DNA from: Macrosoma leucophasiata
Lineage: Eukaryota; Arthropoda; Insecta; Lepidoptera; Hedylidae
NCBI GenBank assembly: GCA_036365455.1
Contig: JAWQUS010000030.1
Coordinates: 2,170,001-2,234,000, forward strand
DNA: 64,000 bases
Direction: 5' to 3'
A model generated the notes under the pieces. The model saw nothing but the letters and a program-made list of their open reading frames with translations. It searched no databases and had not been told where the DNA came from. Position 1 is the stretch's first letter, and the number at the start of each line of letters is the position of its first letter. This document shows, in pieces, positions 10,459 to 21,690 of the stretch. The position numbers and the translations under genes are program-made.

Positions 10459-10765
10459 TTTTTTTTTATGTTAAGTAGGTGGCAAACAAGCATACAGTTC
10501 ACATTGATGTTAAGTGATGACTGCAGGATAGGCTGCAGTCTTTACTTAACTGTGACTACAGAGACACCCACACAAAGACCAGAGGTCAAAATGCAGATGC
10601 GTGGCCACCTCTGAGACCTTAGTTATTATGTCTCTGTGATGGTTATTACGGCGCCATACATTACCATCTAACCGGAACACGATAGTGCTGAACACTACCA
10701 TTTAGTGGCAGATTAATTAGGTAACGCGATGGTGCCCTCGAGCACACTGGGACTCTACCACCAGT
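10459..10765 (-). mobile_element. SINE-A, second subfamily
   Basis: Antisense copy with 'gaccagaggtcaaaatgcag' and 'gtctctgtgatggttatta', and an internal duplication around 'gactgcag' (10519-10555). The head ends 'gggactctaccaccagtg'. Confidence 0.8.
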
Positions 10766-11364
10766 GAATAAAATATTTTGATGTGTAGACATGGGAGTGC
10801 ATTGGATCAGACATGATAATGTGATTGGATGGATCAACGAGTTACTTCGTATTTACATTCAAAAACAGTATATAAAAGACATACCTACCTACATACCTAC
10901 ATGAAATCGTCTCCTAAACATACAAAAAGAAACGAAAGATACATTAAATAAAAAAAACAATAAACAAAGTCCCACGATATTTGCTCATTCATTAAAATAT
11001 ATTGTGAGCATCGTAATATTTTCATCAGCAAATTATTTCTAAAGCTGCGACCGCAAAATAGATGAATATTGTGGCGACACTAAGCCAACTTAGCGGCAAC
11101 GTCATTACTGTGAATTCATAAATAATTTCCCCAAAACATTTGAAGTCTTATAATCGAGTGAGAAAAGTTCAAAATCGGTTCAACGGACCAGATATTGAAG
11201 TCTAAGCCTCTACGGAACCAGCTGGACGCGTTGGTAGGAAATTTGTAAACGTTTATTAATTATTAAATTATTATTACGTATTTTGTTTCGTGGTAAACAT
11301 AAAGGGTGATGAACGCTTTACGCAAAAAGTTGTTGTGAACAAACATTGTGATTGTCAATATAAC
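10766..11364. other. Intronic, nothing recognised
   Basis: AT-rich sequence with a short 'cctacatac' repeat near 10885. No gene or repeat family identified. Confidence 0.45.
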
Positions 11365-11651
11365 ACTGGTGGTAGAGCTCCAGTGACGGAGCTCGCGGGC
11401 GTAGGCACCACCGCATTACCTAATAAACTTGCCGCTAAATGGTAGTGTTCAGCACTATCGTGTTCCGGTTAGGTGATCATGTATAGCTCTGTAATTTCCG
11501 GCGCAGAGGCATAACACCTTAGGCTTCAGGAGTGGTAACGCATCTGCATTTTAAGCTTGGTCTTTCTGTGGGTGTCTATAGGCTGCAGTCATCACTTAAC
11601 ATCTATGTGAACTGCAAGCTTGTTTGCCACTTAGAATACATAAAAAAAAAA
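11365..11651 (+). mobile_element. SINE-A, full length
   Basis: Runs from 'actggtggtagagctccag' to 'gcttgtttgccact' and a poly-A run at 11641-11650. Confidence 0.85.
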
Positions 11652-12558
11652 TATGCACACGACTTTACGAGTAACCCAAGAGGGGATTTTAAGATATACC
11701 TTGCACCCTGTTCAGTACCTCCACTAAATCCAAGATTTCCATAAAGGGCCGAACCTTAGCCATAGAGTATCCGCCACGAGCTTGCCTCGCATCCAAATCA
11801 ATAGAATTTTGGATGGGAGCTTTGATTGGGTTCGCTTTACATTCTCTCTGATTATCTGACATTCTTGAGTAATTTTTCACCTGTGCCACGCACCATGCCT
11901 AGTCCCACACCTAAATATCGCCACGTGTAGCGGAGCGCGGGGTTGCGGGCTTGGGCTTACGCATCATTTAATTGTTAATTTTTTTTTTGGTTATTTATAA
12001 AGATTTGTAAAAAGTCATATAACAAATAATGTTGTTGGGATCAGTGTAAAGAGGCTGCCTGCAAGATGTCATGCGTTAATTTAAATTAAGACTGGCTCCA
12101 GAAAAATATTGTGTGATATTATTATGTCTTACCACAGACTAAAGAAAACGAACGTCTTACTGTGAGGATGACAGATTTCAAATATTTTTTTCATAAAAAA
12201 TTAAGAATAAAAAATATGTAGTTATATAATAATGTAGTATTTTAATATACAGTTAAAGTTAACCTACAGTGGCACCTATTTCCTGGAAATTTTATCGTTC
12301 CTTCAAACTCTACAAACCGTAAATTGACCAAACATCAAATGGCTCAACAAGCGGCCACTCAAAAATGGTAAAGTCGTAAAAATCTTGGGTTTGACGAAGC
12401 AAAACGAATTTCAGAATTGCCTCTCGCAAAAATTGTAAATATAAGCACGAATTCTGGAATCGAGCCAGGAAAACGACAATAAGCTAACGTATGACCTGGA
12501 TTTTAATATAAAATTTGTGCACTGCTGGCGTATAATACAAACGCGTTTTCAAGTAAAT
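11652..12558. other. Intronic; repeated block near 12338
   Basis: The stretch 12338-12425 ('gcggccactcaaaaatgg', 'aaaacgaatttcagaa') recurs diverged at 12652-12740, about 310 bp on. Otherwise nothing recognised. Confidence 0.4.
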
Positions 12559-12640
12559 TGCCTCAGTAATTTAATGGGAGCTGACCACTACTATGCTGGT
12601 GTCCTGAGTTTGATTCCTGGGTCGAAGGTGTAGTGTTAAG
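12559..12640 (+). repeat. SINE-B head fragment
   Basis: 'tgcctcagtaatttaatggg' followed by 'gtttgattcctggg' matches the tRNA-like head of SINE-B. It is cut off after the B-box. Confidence 0.6.
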
Positions 12641-13002
12641 ATCTAATTGTTCAATAAGGGGCCACTCATTACTGGAAAAAACTGTAAAAATCTTTGAATT
12701 CGACGACCCAAAACGAATTTCAGAAAAGGGCTCGCCTCCCCTCTTTTTACCGTACACAGCGGCAAGGTCGTGAACGTGGTGTGAGGGTTCAAGAATAATG
12801 GTATATTTTTTAATGTCATTAGGGTTTTTTTTTTCACCTCCTTTGTGTATTTATACAAGAGGAATAAGTATTGCTGTGGATGACTTGACAGAAGTCCTCG
12901 CTACGGTTTACGGGCGACTTAAGTCAATATCTAGATGAAAGTGGGTATAGAGTTGATTAGGTATGTATTTTGAGTTCAGGTGTATATGTATGTGATGATA
13001 TA

Positions 13003-13254
13003 TCATGTATTATTGAACTGTTTTAAGGTGTTAACAATGTGTTTAGTGAAGTGGTTGAATGAGTTTCTTGTATTTTCTTTTAGTAGGATGCTTTCTAATT
13101 TGAATGGGTCTATATTGAGCATATTGCATGTGTTTATGTGAGTAAAGCGAGCGTTACTGTAGCGAGGACAATCGGTTAGCAGATGGTGGATGCTTTGAGT
13201 TGAAGTGTCATCACAGGGACATTTGTCCGAGAATGTAATTAGGGTGTCCAACAA
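13003..13254 (-). pseudogene. LINE C-terminal fragment with CCHC-like finger
   Basis: An 83-codon frame containing CPCDDTSTQSIHHLLTDCP, a C-x-C...H...C pattern found near the end of ORF2 in I/R1/jockey-type LINEs, after RNase H or reverse transcriptase. The frame ends naturally (TLKQFNNT). No upstream RT is present, so it is a 5'-truncated insertion. The exact clade is uncertain. Confidence 0.65.
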
Positions 13255-13430
13255 CGCAATTCACATGGTGAGTGACGACTGCAGGTTATAGAAATCTACA
13301 AGAACCAGAGGTCAAAATACAGACGGGTTGCCACCATTGAGGCCTAACCTCTGTGATCGTTATAACAGCGCCATAAATTAGCAGGAATACGATACTGCGC
13401 AACACTTATCATTTTGCAACAGATAGAAAA
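13253..13430 (-). repeat. SINE-A, highly degenerate
   Basis: Recognisable blocks are 'caattcacatgg', 'agaaccagaggtcaaaat', 'gcgccataaatta' and 'aacacttatcatttt'. Many indels; old copy. Confidence 0.55.
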
Positions 13431-13452
13431 GTAGTTAAGGATCCCACTGCAG

Positions 13453-13700
13453 AGTAAACCATTGAAGCACCAATGGCACACCGCGGTCACTCCGCCGAAA
13501 TTCCATACAAAAGCTTAATTTGGTCTCTACATCAATCAGTGACGTGTATTTCACGTGCACCTGTGTGCGTAGCACGTAGAGAATACCAAACGTCGCCCAT
13601 AAGAGGGGCGGAGGTTGGGTGAGGCGGGGAAATCGTGCGGGACGTCGAAGTGTCCATTCTATACGTAGTATTATTACATATTCTTTGCCAATGGTTTACT
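13453..13700. repeat. Repeat 'W' with inverted ends
   Basis: The ends 'gtaaaccattg' (13455) and 'caatggtttac' (13690) are inverted. The body ('actccgccgaaattcc', 'cgtcgcccataagagggg', 'gggacgtcgaagtgtcc') matches the insert at 9075-9298 inside a hAT MITE. No coding sequence. Confidence 0.6.
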
Positions 13701-14035
13701 TTTTTTATGTAATGTGGTTTATTTTTTAAATGGAAACTTTAAGATGAGGAGACAAAATAGAGATAAAAGAAAATATAATGTCGGTAAATGTGATCGTATA
13801 TTTTCATTAGGTTTTAGTACATCAGCAATATCAAGCAAAGTAGATTAAAATCCACGTAAGCGAAAAGATTATGAAAAGACAGACGCTCAGCAATATTCGA
13901 GATAATGTATTGATTTATAGATGGACATTTTATGAACCGCATAATTAATTATGGATTGCTCGTGATTTGACTTTTAATCTAAGTGTTCGTAAAGATTTAC
14001 TGTCAAAGTTCGAAGGCTATTACAGGCAGCAAAAT
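13701..14035. other. Intronic, nothing recognised
   Basis: AT-rich, no features identified. Confidence 0.45.
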
Positions 14036-14240
14036 ATTATCATCATTCCAACCGCAAGACGTCCACACCTGGACGAAGCTTTCGATTCAAAGATTGACAA
14101 TCGCAGTGGCGGTAGTTTGTTATTTTTACTACCGCCCTATACGCCCTATTGGAATGGTTTGACCGCCATTGCTCGGTTGACTGACTGCACTTGTGGAAGA
14201 ATTCTCCTCCAGTAGAAGAAAATTCTTCCGCTACGGCGGT
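14036..14240 (-). mobile_element. RTE-type LINE 3' end, degraded
   Basis: Begins 'atcatcattcc', then 'aagacgtccacacctgg', the antisense of an RTE tail (compare 55436). The following 'cgcagtggcggtagt' also occurs at 30430-30450 after the same tail. No intact frame. Confidence 0.6.
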
Positions 14241-14461
14241 GGGATCGTTACGTCCCAACACTTAACTGAAAAATATACTTAACATTAATGTGGACTAGAA
14301 ATAACACTTTCGTGACATATAAATAGTAGTTTTAATTAGATCTGACTCTATGGTTGAATGATATTGTACGGCCAATTACAAAGGTAAACAAACGTAGGTC
14401 TGAGGTATAGTAAAATAGGTCCATGAGATTTTAATGGTTTTTTAATAGACATCTAAAACTC
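14241..14461. other. Intronic, nothing recognised
   Basis: Short AT-rich stretch without identifiable features. Confidence 0.4.
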
Positions 14462-14600
14462 CAGAGGTCTATAATATATGAAGATGCGTTGCCACCCTAA
14501 GACCTTAGTTGTTTTGTCTTTGTGAGAATTATTAAGGACCATACATTACCGGAACACGATAATTCTGAACTGCATTTGGATGCAGATGGATTAGGTATAA
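14462..14600 (-). repeat. SINE-A second subfamily, partial
   Basis: 'agatgcgttgccaccctaag', 'taattctgaactgcatttgg', 'gatggattaggtat'. Abuts a plus-strand SINE-A. Confidence 0.6.
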
Positions 14601-15192
14601 GTAGGTCTAATACACTTGCCGCTAAATGGTAGTGTTCAGCAGTATCGTGTTCCGGTGAGGTGGTAATGTACGGCCCTGTAATTTCCGGCACAGAGGCAAA
14701 CTCAAACTCAAACTCAAAAATTCATTTAATCACTTGGAAATAATAGAATTTGCTTGTGATAGGTCAAATTACAAATATAAAATTAAAGCGAATAACAACT
14801 GATACGTTGATTAATATGTCAAAGTAAACAAAATAAAATAAATAATAGTCCAAAAATACTTAATGATAAAAATAGGTATCAACAGAATGTTCCATACTTT
14901 CTTTTACAAACGGCAAGATAAGACAAAACAAAAAAATATGGGACATTCTTTGTCATTCACTGGCAGAGTTCCAAAGCCCACATTACTGAGAAAAAACCTG
15001 CCAAAACAAAACTCAGTAGGGTCTTTTCAAAATATGTTCCTTAAAACTATTTTCAACACCTTAGGCCTCAGGAGTGATAACGCATCTCCATTTTGACCTT
15101 GGTCTTTGTGTGAGTGTCGATAGGCTGCAGTCATCACTTAACATCAATGTGAACTGCATGCTTGTTTGCCACTTCCATTACACAAAAAAAGG
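14601..15192 (+). mobile_element. SINE-A split by a LINE tail
   Basis: The head half is about 14601-14698 ('acttgccgctaaatggtag' to 'ccggcacagaggc') and the tail half 15057-15192 ('cttaggcctcaggagtg' to 'gtttgccacttccatta'). The intervening 14699-15056 is a LINE 3' end. Confidence 0.75.
14699..15056 (-). mobile_element. LINE 3' UTR ('X') inserted in SINE-A
   Basis: Starts with 'aaactc' repeats, i.e. a GAGTTT microsatellite tail on the minus strand, then 'cacttggaaataatag' and 'acaggtcaaat'-like blocks shared with 25272-25660. Non-coding. Confidence 0.65.
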
Positions 15193-16339
15193 TATTGCAG
15201 CGGTGCTTACGCTGTCGAGTTTCGACACTGGAACACTATCGCCAATTCAAGTTGTCTACAAATTATCAGGCAAAAATCCTTTCTAAGTCCCTAGCCATAT
15301 ATTTTGTTTGTCGACAAGTTATCAGACCTATACGACAAAGAATCCTGACTTTTGTTTACGAAGTCGCAAGATTAGGAAGGATGCCAACGTGTGGTTAGTA
15401 ATGAAGGACTCTTTATGACCTTTTTTATCAACGCCTCCTTTTATTAGAGCTAAGAATATACCAATCACCCTTGATACGGTTAACTTTATTGGCCATAAAT
15501 TGAGTTGGTCTTGGTTGGATTATCGTATTAATCCTCTATCTAAGCGCGTGTGTTATTTATTTTTTGGTATGGTATCTAAGGTTACATCTGCATGTTCATG
15601 AATGGGCGAAAATATATATTTTTTTAAGTTGATAGACAAGCAGACATTTGCAACACAAGGGGAGTTGCCAACGCACTGCCAGCCCTTATGGACTCTTTTG
15701 ACGCCATTTTAGTTATAAATTTTTATTACTAAAAGTTATTTTTTTTATATTACTAATTTATAACTAATTGTAATTTATAACATCAAGAAACATGAAGGGC
15801 ATAAATATCACTGTACAGAGTACCGACGTGTGTTTGGGTCTGTATGTAGTATTCACGGAATAGATAAATAAAGATGGAATGGTAATGTGGGCGTGGCAAG
15901 CGCGCCACAACTATGCGTGAACACACACAGTTCGGAAGAACCATTCGTTCGCCGCTCCTAGTGTCGTTGCATGGTGGGAGAAAAGCGACGACACTGGTTC
16001 TAATACTAAATTGAAGCAAAGGCCTTTCCATCCTTATTTATCTATACCGTGGTAGTATTAGTGGAGTCCATTACAGGGGAAGAGGATACATGATCGTTCT
16101 TCAAGAGACATTACTGACAAGCACACCTGGATTCTTCGGGCTGACGTCAACACAAAACTATAGGACTGACATGGTACGATGTAAAGCGCGCAGCCCAAGA
16201 TAGATCAATATGGTGGAGCACTGTGCCCATTATCCACCTAGAGCATCAAGAACTTTTGCAACTTAATAACCTATAAGGCTATTGGAGTTTTGGCGGGAAC
16301 CTTGAAAGGGGCGTATGGTGCTCTTATTTTATTTTATTT
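15193..16339. other. Intronic; small LINE and repeat fragments
   Basis: 15625-15715 is an antisense fragment of the CR1-like LINE end seen at 46797 ('ggggagttgccaacgc', 'ggactcttttgacgcc'). 15960-16055 ('cgacactggttctaatac', 'aaaggcctttccatcc') recurs at 39846-39935. The rest shows nothing. Confidence 0.5.
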
Positions 16340-16685
16340 TCTTGGTGTATTTTTAAGTTATATTGAATAAAATTGGTGGCATTTTGTTTGATATAGGTTT
16401 ATTACAGTGCCCGTGTATAGTGAAATAGAATAACAGTGCGAAAACGCGACCTTTCAGGTTGCCTCCAAAACTTCATTGTAAATGTTCTGGTAAAGTAGCC
16501 ATCGCTTTACTCGAATAACTTGATTGTAACTCACTTGACTGACATATTATACTTGATAACTTTAATACTTAATACTTACATATTATACTTGACGACTATA
16601 TTATACTAACTTTTACGCTGCTTAAATAAATATGAAATATCGTTTTACTTGACACTGGCAATATGCGTAATAGCGATGCCATAAT
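16340..16685 (-). repeat. Repeat 'E', uninterrupted copy
   Basis: Antisense copy of the repeat at 55180-56135. Ends read 'ttggtgtattttt' and 'ggtattatggc'. It contains 'tatagtgaaatagaataaca' and 'taaagtagccatcgctttac'. An AATAAA and the terminal motifs make it LTR-like, but this is unproven. It preserves the site where an RTE LINE later inserted in the other copy. Confidence 0.6.
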
Positions 16686-16895
16686 ACCAAAAAAAAAATA
16701 AGGCTATTGATATATTGTTGGGTATACTTCGAGGGGGGGAGGGGACCACCGAGACGATTACTGATATGAGAGTCATACGGCTGCAGTCGTATTGGTCTTG
16801 CTATTTGCCCGTAAAAAGAGAGTCTCCGCGTGTTTTGAGACTGATATCGTTTTAAGTATGATATTATTACGTAAAAAAATATTAAAAAGACTCAC

Positions 16896-17210
16896 CTGAG
16901 ACTTTTCAGCATAATACACCAGACTAGCGAAAATGACGATGCCAAGCACAAGAAAAAACACCAGCAGGGTCAATTCTTTTGCGGACGCCTTGAAGGTGTG
17001 CACCAGGATCTTCAATCCTGGACTATGCCTCGTCAGCTTGAACAGCCGGAGGATCTTGATGATTGAGATAAACTCCAGAATATCAGCTTTATCTACATTT
17101 CTCTTCACAACCGTCAGTTCCACCACCACGTCCATATAGAAGCTCAGAGTTGCTATGAAGTCTATCACGTTTACGGGTGACTTTATGAACTCTATTATGT
17201 TTGGGGCTAC
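16896..17210 (-). CDS. Shaw: Shaw-type (Kv3) potassium channel, S2-S5 exon
   Basis: A 315 nt exon encoding 105 residues, phase 0 at both ends, with an AG acceptor at 17212-17211 and a GTGAG donor at 16895. It starts [18 protein letters not shown] (end of S2 and S3). The voltage sensor S4 follows with spaced basic residues ([19 protein letters not shown], about 51-69), then the S4-S5 linker ASAKELTLL and S5 ([18 protein letters not shown], about 84-101). S4 moves with membrane potential and opens the pore encoded by 5620-5829. The modest S4 charge is typical of Shaw channels. Upstream exons for T1 and S1 were not recognised to the right, up to position 64000. Confidence 0.9.
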
Positions 17211-17342
17211 CTGTAACAACGAAAGACTGTGTGAGTAAAATAAAAGAGTTTCTATCGGTGACTTTGAAGTAACAAGCCAGATTTTTAAGTCTGAACCTAT
17301 TTTAGCGGAAATAGGTACATATATTTGTTTTTTTAGTTGGCC

Positions 17343-17435
17343 CAGCGGCTGGTGTTGATCGTAAGCGATCTACTCAGTTAAGCGACACAGCCGGGGTCGG
17401 GTGTGTGATGGGTGACCGCGAGATAACCAACATAC
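17343..17435 (+). repeat. 5' fragment of the (ATT)n retroposon
   Basis: 'cggctggtgttgatcgtaag' and 'gtgtgtgatgggtgaccgc' match the start of the element at 49345-49668. The remainder is missing. Confidence 0.55.
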
Positions 17436-17464
17436 GAAAAAAAAAATTGCAAACTAAACTAAAA

Positions 17465-17625
17465 AAAAATCAGGACTTTCACTGGCAGATAGCTTATGTA
17501 ATAATAATAACTTAGGCTACTTTTATACTAGCTGCGCCCACGACTTTGTCTGGGTAGATACTGAACAATCACAAGTTCTCACGCGGACGAAGTCGCGGGC
17601 ACAGATCGTTGACTATATAAATGTT
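17465..17625. repeat. Retroposon tail fragment
   Basis: 'tttcactggcagatagctta', 'tagctgcgcccacgac' and 'cgcggacgaagtcgcggg', antisense to copies near 20231. Confidence 0.6.
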
Positions 17626-18023
17626 GGTCTGTTTGTTTGTAATCTTCACAACTTAAAAACGTACTGTCGCCTCGCATAACAAATTCGTTAATTACAAACA
17701 AACGGCTCTCCATTAACTAACTCATGTTGAAACTTTAAAATAAAATAACAGTTCCTTTCACAGCGCTTATATTCAGGACATGAAATCATAAATCTCGCCA
17801 TTTACGTTTCCGTTTTATATGATAACTCAATTATGAAACGTGAAAAGGCACCTCAAATTTCTTTGAGGATATAAAGCGAGGATTGTTTTCTCACTGACGT
17901 TGAATAATTTGAACAGTCTTTTATAATGTTAATATGTATAATTAAACTGCAATATGTACGAAGGAGATATCGGCTTATTTCTGTGAGTCGGGTCTGCAGA
18001 GAATTTTCTCTTTCACACCTTAC
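17626..18023. other. Nothing recognised
   Basis: AT-rich, presumably intronic upstream of the S2-S5 exon. No features identified. Confidence 0.45.
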
Positions 18024-18232
18024 CTTTAAAATAAAATAAAAATACGCTTACACTCACAGCCCCACAGTGGGTATAAACCTGTGTCGTGGGTGCCGTTGTA
18101 CACATACACAAACACCTAGACCCAAAACAAATATCTGTAGGCCATACAAACATTTGTTCCGGTGCGGGGATCGAACCCGCGACCCTCCGAATCAAACGGT
18201 CATCTCACACCGCTGGACTAACCGGGTCGTCA
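18024..18232 (-). mobile_element. SINE-C, tRNA-derived
   Basis: On the minus strand a tRNA-like head has an A-box ('ggttagtccagcgg') and a B-box ('gggttcgatccccgc'), followed by the body 'aaatgtttgtatggcc' and a 3' end 'gtgggcgctgtgagtgtaag'-like. Other copies at 24286 and 45508 are in the opposite orientation. Confidence 0.8.
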
Positions 18233-18411
18233 AAGGCATCGGGTTACCTTTGTGACGTTTGTCAACCATTTTGATCAAGTTTTGATCAATGCCAAAGATA
18301 TTTGAGGAGTAATATCTTTGAATACCAGACTACCATTGGTTTCGTAGACAGTGTGCAGCAGAGACAACATATTATAATTATGAAGTCAAAACAGTTGACT
18401 CTTTATTACCT

Positions 18412-18734
18412 ACTAGCTATGCCCGCGACTTCGTTTGCGTGATAATTTATGATTGTTCAATATATACCCGGACGAAGTCATGGGCGCAGCTAGTATAAAA
18501 GTAACCTAAGTTACTCCTACTCCTACTCCTACTTATTACATAAGCTATCTGCCAGTGAAAGTCTCGTCAAAATCGGTCCGCCGTTTCCGAGATTAGACAG
18601 ACATACAGACAAAAATTGTAAAAAAAAATGTTTTAGTATAGGTACCGTGGGTATTTACATACATGTACATTTAGTGAAAAGCCGTTATTTTAATATTACA
18701 AACAGACGCTCCAATTTTATTTATTTGTATAGAT
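18412..18734. repeat. Retroposon tail of the 'gcccgcgacttcgt' family
   Basis: 'tagctatgcccgcgacttcg', 'tcatgggcgcagctagt', 'ctgccagtgaaagtc', then 'acagacgctccaatttta'. The same order is seen at 20231 and 21436. Confidence 0.65.
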
Positions 18735-18929
18735 CAGTGATTCCCAATGTGGTCTATATAGATCTATAGAGAGACCCCTCCTGGGGTCCATGGAACTCGA
18801 TGGGGGTCTACGTAGGCGTGAATTAAATTTGGAAATATGGGAATGTGATATAAATGTAGCAAGGGGGTCCACGGAAACCAGAAAAAAATTGAAAGGGGTC
18901 TACAAGAAAAAATAGTTTGGGAACCTCTG
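18735..18929. mobile_element. hAT-type MITE (195 bp)
   Basis: The ends 'cagtgattcccaat' and the complement of 'tttgggaacctctg' match the widespread hAT terminus CAGnGGTTCCCAA. The flanks 'gtatagat' and 'gtatagaa' agree at 7 of 8 bases. Non-coding body with repeated 'ggggtc' blocks. Confidence 0.75.
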
Positions 18930-18937
18930 GTATAGAA

Positions 18938-19342
18938 AATAAGAGTTAATACATATACCTACTAGAAATATTGAAAGATATATAAATTATAAATAATAAC
19001 ACGCAATAACAATAGGACGCGCCTTTTTATAATTTAGTGGATGTTTGTCGATTATGATAAATTTAGAATATTTTCGTAGATATGACACTTCGATAATCGT
19101 AATCCACCTAGCTGATTAATCTTCAGTTTCAGACACGACTCAGTAAGATTTATTTGAAATATTTCCTGAACAACGTGATTGATAGAAAGCGATCAAAATG
19201 TCAGGACAGCTCAAGTTTTGTATTATTTAAGGATTAAGAAGTGCGCTAAGTCGAAATAATTGCGGGCAAATTTCCATTCTATAAAAGGAAAACAATTTGT
19301 ATAATAATAAATCAAATAATAAATATTCATATAATTTCAAAA
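18938..19342. other. Nothing recognised
   Basis: AT-rich, no identifiable gene or repeat. Confidence 0.45.
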
Positions 19343-19692
19343 AATTATATATATTTCACAAGCATGTGTTAATGTGAAATAATATAAAACAATTATTAAG
19401 GGTAAATGCGACTTTTTTACGATATTTAATAAACTGCAAAGTTTATTATATCGGTTGCCTAACTAGAGTAGTGTGGCAATAGATGGCGCTACTGCCACCA
19501 TAAGGCAATGAAATAAATCTGGAGGAAAGATTTGACAAATCGGGCAGGATTTCAGTAGCTCAGTTGGAAGAGCGGCTGGACTAGATTCCCAGTAACCGCA
19601 AGTTCGAGTCTCGCCTGAAGTCAATTTTTCTTTCCATTTTTCTTAAAATAAAAAAAAAATATATATATATATATATATATTTCACAAGCATG
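19343..19692 (+). mobile_element. SINE-D region with tRNA-like head at 19554-19625
   Basis: The tRNA-like block has a 7 bp acceptor pairing (GATTTCA with TGAAGTC, one wobble), a D arm GCTC/GAGC and a B-box 'agttcgagtct'. The anticodon loop is 9 nt and the T stem has one mismatch. The tail 'ttctttccatttttctt' recurs at 37741. 'tatatttcacaagcatg' flanks both sides and may be a target duplication. Confidence 0.55.
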
Positions 19693-19721
19693 CATAACTT
19701 TCAAAAGTTTTTGTTTTTAAA

Positions 19722-19952
19722 CTGCTTTAGTAGCCTAGTGATAGTAAGCCACTACTACGATGAGATCATGGGTACGATCCTTGGTCGGGAACTGTCAGAG
19801 ACAACATAGCAAAATCCTTTATCTCTGAATCTATTGCGAATTTCCCATTTTCCGGAAGTTTCCCAGTACCTCGGAGTTCCTTATTATGACCGGGGATCGC
19901 ACCTGTCACATGGACCAAAATGTGATCGTCGATGTTTGTATGTAAGCCAATA
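19722..19952 (+). mobile_element. SINE-B, 3'-truncated
   Basis: 'tagtagcctagtgatagtaa', 'gggtacgatccttggtcgg' and 'gaagtttcccagtacctcg'. It lacks the terminal hairpin. Confidence 0.7.
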
Positions 19953-20072
19953 CATAAAAAAAACTTCATTTTGTTCGTAGTTACTCAATTAATCATTAGA
20001 TTCTATTAGACAACTATTTGGATTATTAAGCATCTGGTAAGACCAAACACCATACAATTCCGTCCTAATTCG

Positions 20073-20225
20073 AGATGTCAATTGGCAATCAAAGGCCTGT
20101 TCAAAGAAATAGATTACCAAACGAACCCGAATCTCTTGCAAAGGGCAGAGACAAACAAACTGGCAAAATTAGAGCTCCCTTCCGTTCGATAAAGCTCGGC
20201 TCACACGGTGGTGCTACGGATATTT
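20073..20225 (+). repeat. Repeat 'G', copy 1
   Basis: 'caatcaaaggcctgttcaaa', 'gcaaagggcagagacaaac' and 'agctcccttccg'. Other copies lie at 22640, 24527 and 26032. All four are in one 6 kb stretch and in the same orientation. Function and class are unknown. Confidence 0.6.
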
Positions 20226-20230
20226 TATTT

Positions 20231-21690
20231 ATAACTAGCTGTGCCCGCGACTTCGTCCACGTGAGAAAAAATATGATTGTTCAGTATCTACCCGGACGAA
20301 GTCGTGGGCCCAGCTAGTATAAAAGTAGCCTAAGTTACTCCTTATTACATCAGTTATCTGCCAGTGAAAGTCCCGTCAAAATCGGAGACACTCAAATTCT
20401 ATTTATTTGTATGTAGGTATGTATGTATGGTTGTATGGAGATAAAAGTAGCCTAAGTTACTCCTTATCACATCAGCTGCCTTCCCGTGGAAGTCCCGTCT
20501 AAGTCGGATACACTCCTTTTCTACTTATTTGTAGGTATGTAGGTATGAATGTGTGGCTGACTCACTTACAGTTCACACACATGACACATGTAAAAATTAA
20601 TTAAATAAACTTACATAACATTAATCTAAAAACTTAAATAAGTAAACACTTAAAGCTAAATATTACATAAATAACTACATACAATACAATAAATATTTAG
20701 TTTCTTAAATAACTATATAAAAGTATTAATAAATAAAAACATAAACTACTAATTTCATACCACAATAAATTACGTATCAAAATTAAATAATAAATAATTA
20801 AAATATTTCATAACAAATTATCAGGCGCGTGCTTATGCAATTAGAGCGTCCATTGTTTTATGAACTACCAATGTTGCGCGAGCGCATGGTGCGGCAGGCC
20901 TCGCCAGTTTGTTCTTGGTAATCCACCGCGAAGCCCGTGTCGCCTGTTGATCGATACCTAGCAAATAATCTCTCGCGCTTGCTTACGTTTTGCAATCAAA
21001 ACTTTCACCCCTTTTTTTCTATATCTGATTCTGTGTTCAATCTGTACTTACTTACTCCTTCAATCTATCTGTGGTATTGTGAACTTTCTTCTGTGTGTAT
21101 AATAAACTCAGTGTATGACTTTGTAAGTGAACTCTTTTCTTTTTTCTTCCTTTCTCCGCACATACACCCAACACACCAGACACCACAAATGTATGTATGT
21201 ATGGTTGTATGGAGATAAAAGTAGCCTAAGTTATTCCTTATTACATCAGCTACCTACCCGTGGAAGTCCCGTCAAAGTCGGATACACTCCAATTCTACTT
21301 ATCTGTACGTAGGTATGTATGTATGTATGGATGTATGGAGATAAAAGTAGCCTAAGTTACTCCTTATTACATCAGCTACCTACCCGTGGAAGTTCCGTAA
21401 AAGTCGGATACACTCCAATTCTACTTATCTGTATGTAGGTTTGTATGTATGGATATATGGAGATAAAAGTAGCCTAAGTTACTCCTTGTTACATAAGCTA
21501 TCTGCCAATGAAAGTCCCGTCAAAATCGGTCCAGCCGTTCCCGAGATTAGCGGGAACAGACAGACAGACAAAAATTGTAAAAAATGTTGTTTTTGTATAT
21601 GTACCGTGTACACATTCATATGCATTTAGTAAAAAGCGGTTATATTTATATTACAAACAGACACTCCAATTTTATTAATTTGTATAGATT
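20231..21690 (+). repeat. Tandem array of ~124 bp units on a retroposon, split by an LTR
   Basis: Begins as a 'ctagctgtgcccgcgacttc' retroposon. Units with 'ggagataaaagtagcctaag', 'acttactccttattacatca' and 'cggatacactccaattctac' repeat near 20411, 21192, 21311 and 21436 before the normal tail ('ttcccgagattagcggg', 'acactccaattttatt'). The array is interrupted at 20552-21187. Confidence 0.75.
20552..21187 (+). mobile_element. Solo LTR (636 bp)
   Basis: Ends TGTGG...CCACA form the 5 bp inverted termini typical of LTRs. 'aatg' is duplicated on both sides (20548-20551 and 21188-21191). An AATAAA lies at about 21100. The orientation is inferred from this signal. It sits within a tandem array whose units continue on either side. 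No internal retrovirus-like sequence is seen. Confidence 0.65.

Larger units (their letters stand above)
5830..16895 (-). other. 11 kb intron of the channel gene
   Basis: Separates the two recognised channel exons with GT-AG borders, phase 0 on both sides. It is filled with SINEs, MITEs and LINE ends listed separately. No alternative exon was recognised inside it. Confidence 0.8.

Noticed and set aside
19554..19625. A functional tRNA
   Set aside because: The acceptor and D arms pair, but the anticodon loop has 9 nt and the T stem has a mismatch; the flanks recur at 37741, so it is a SINE head.
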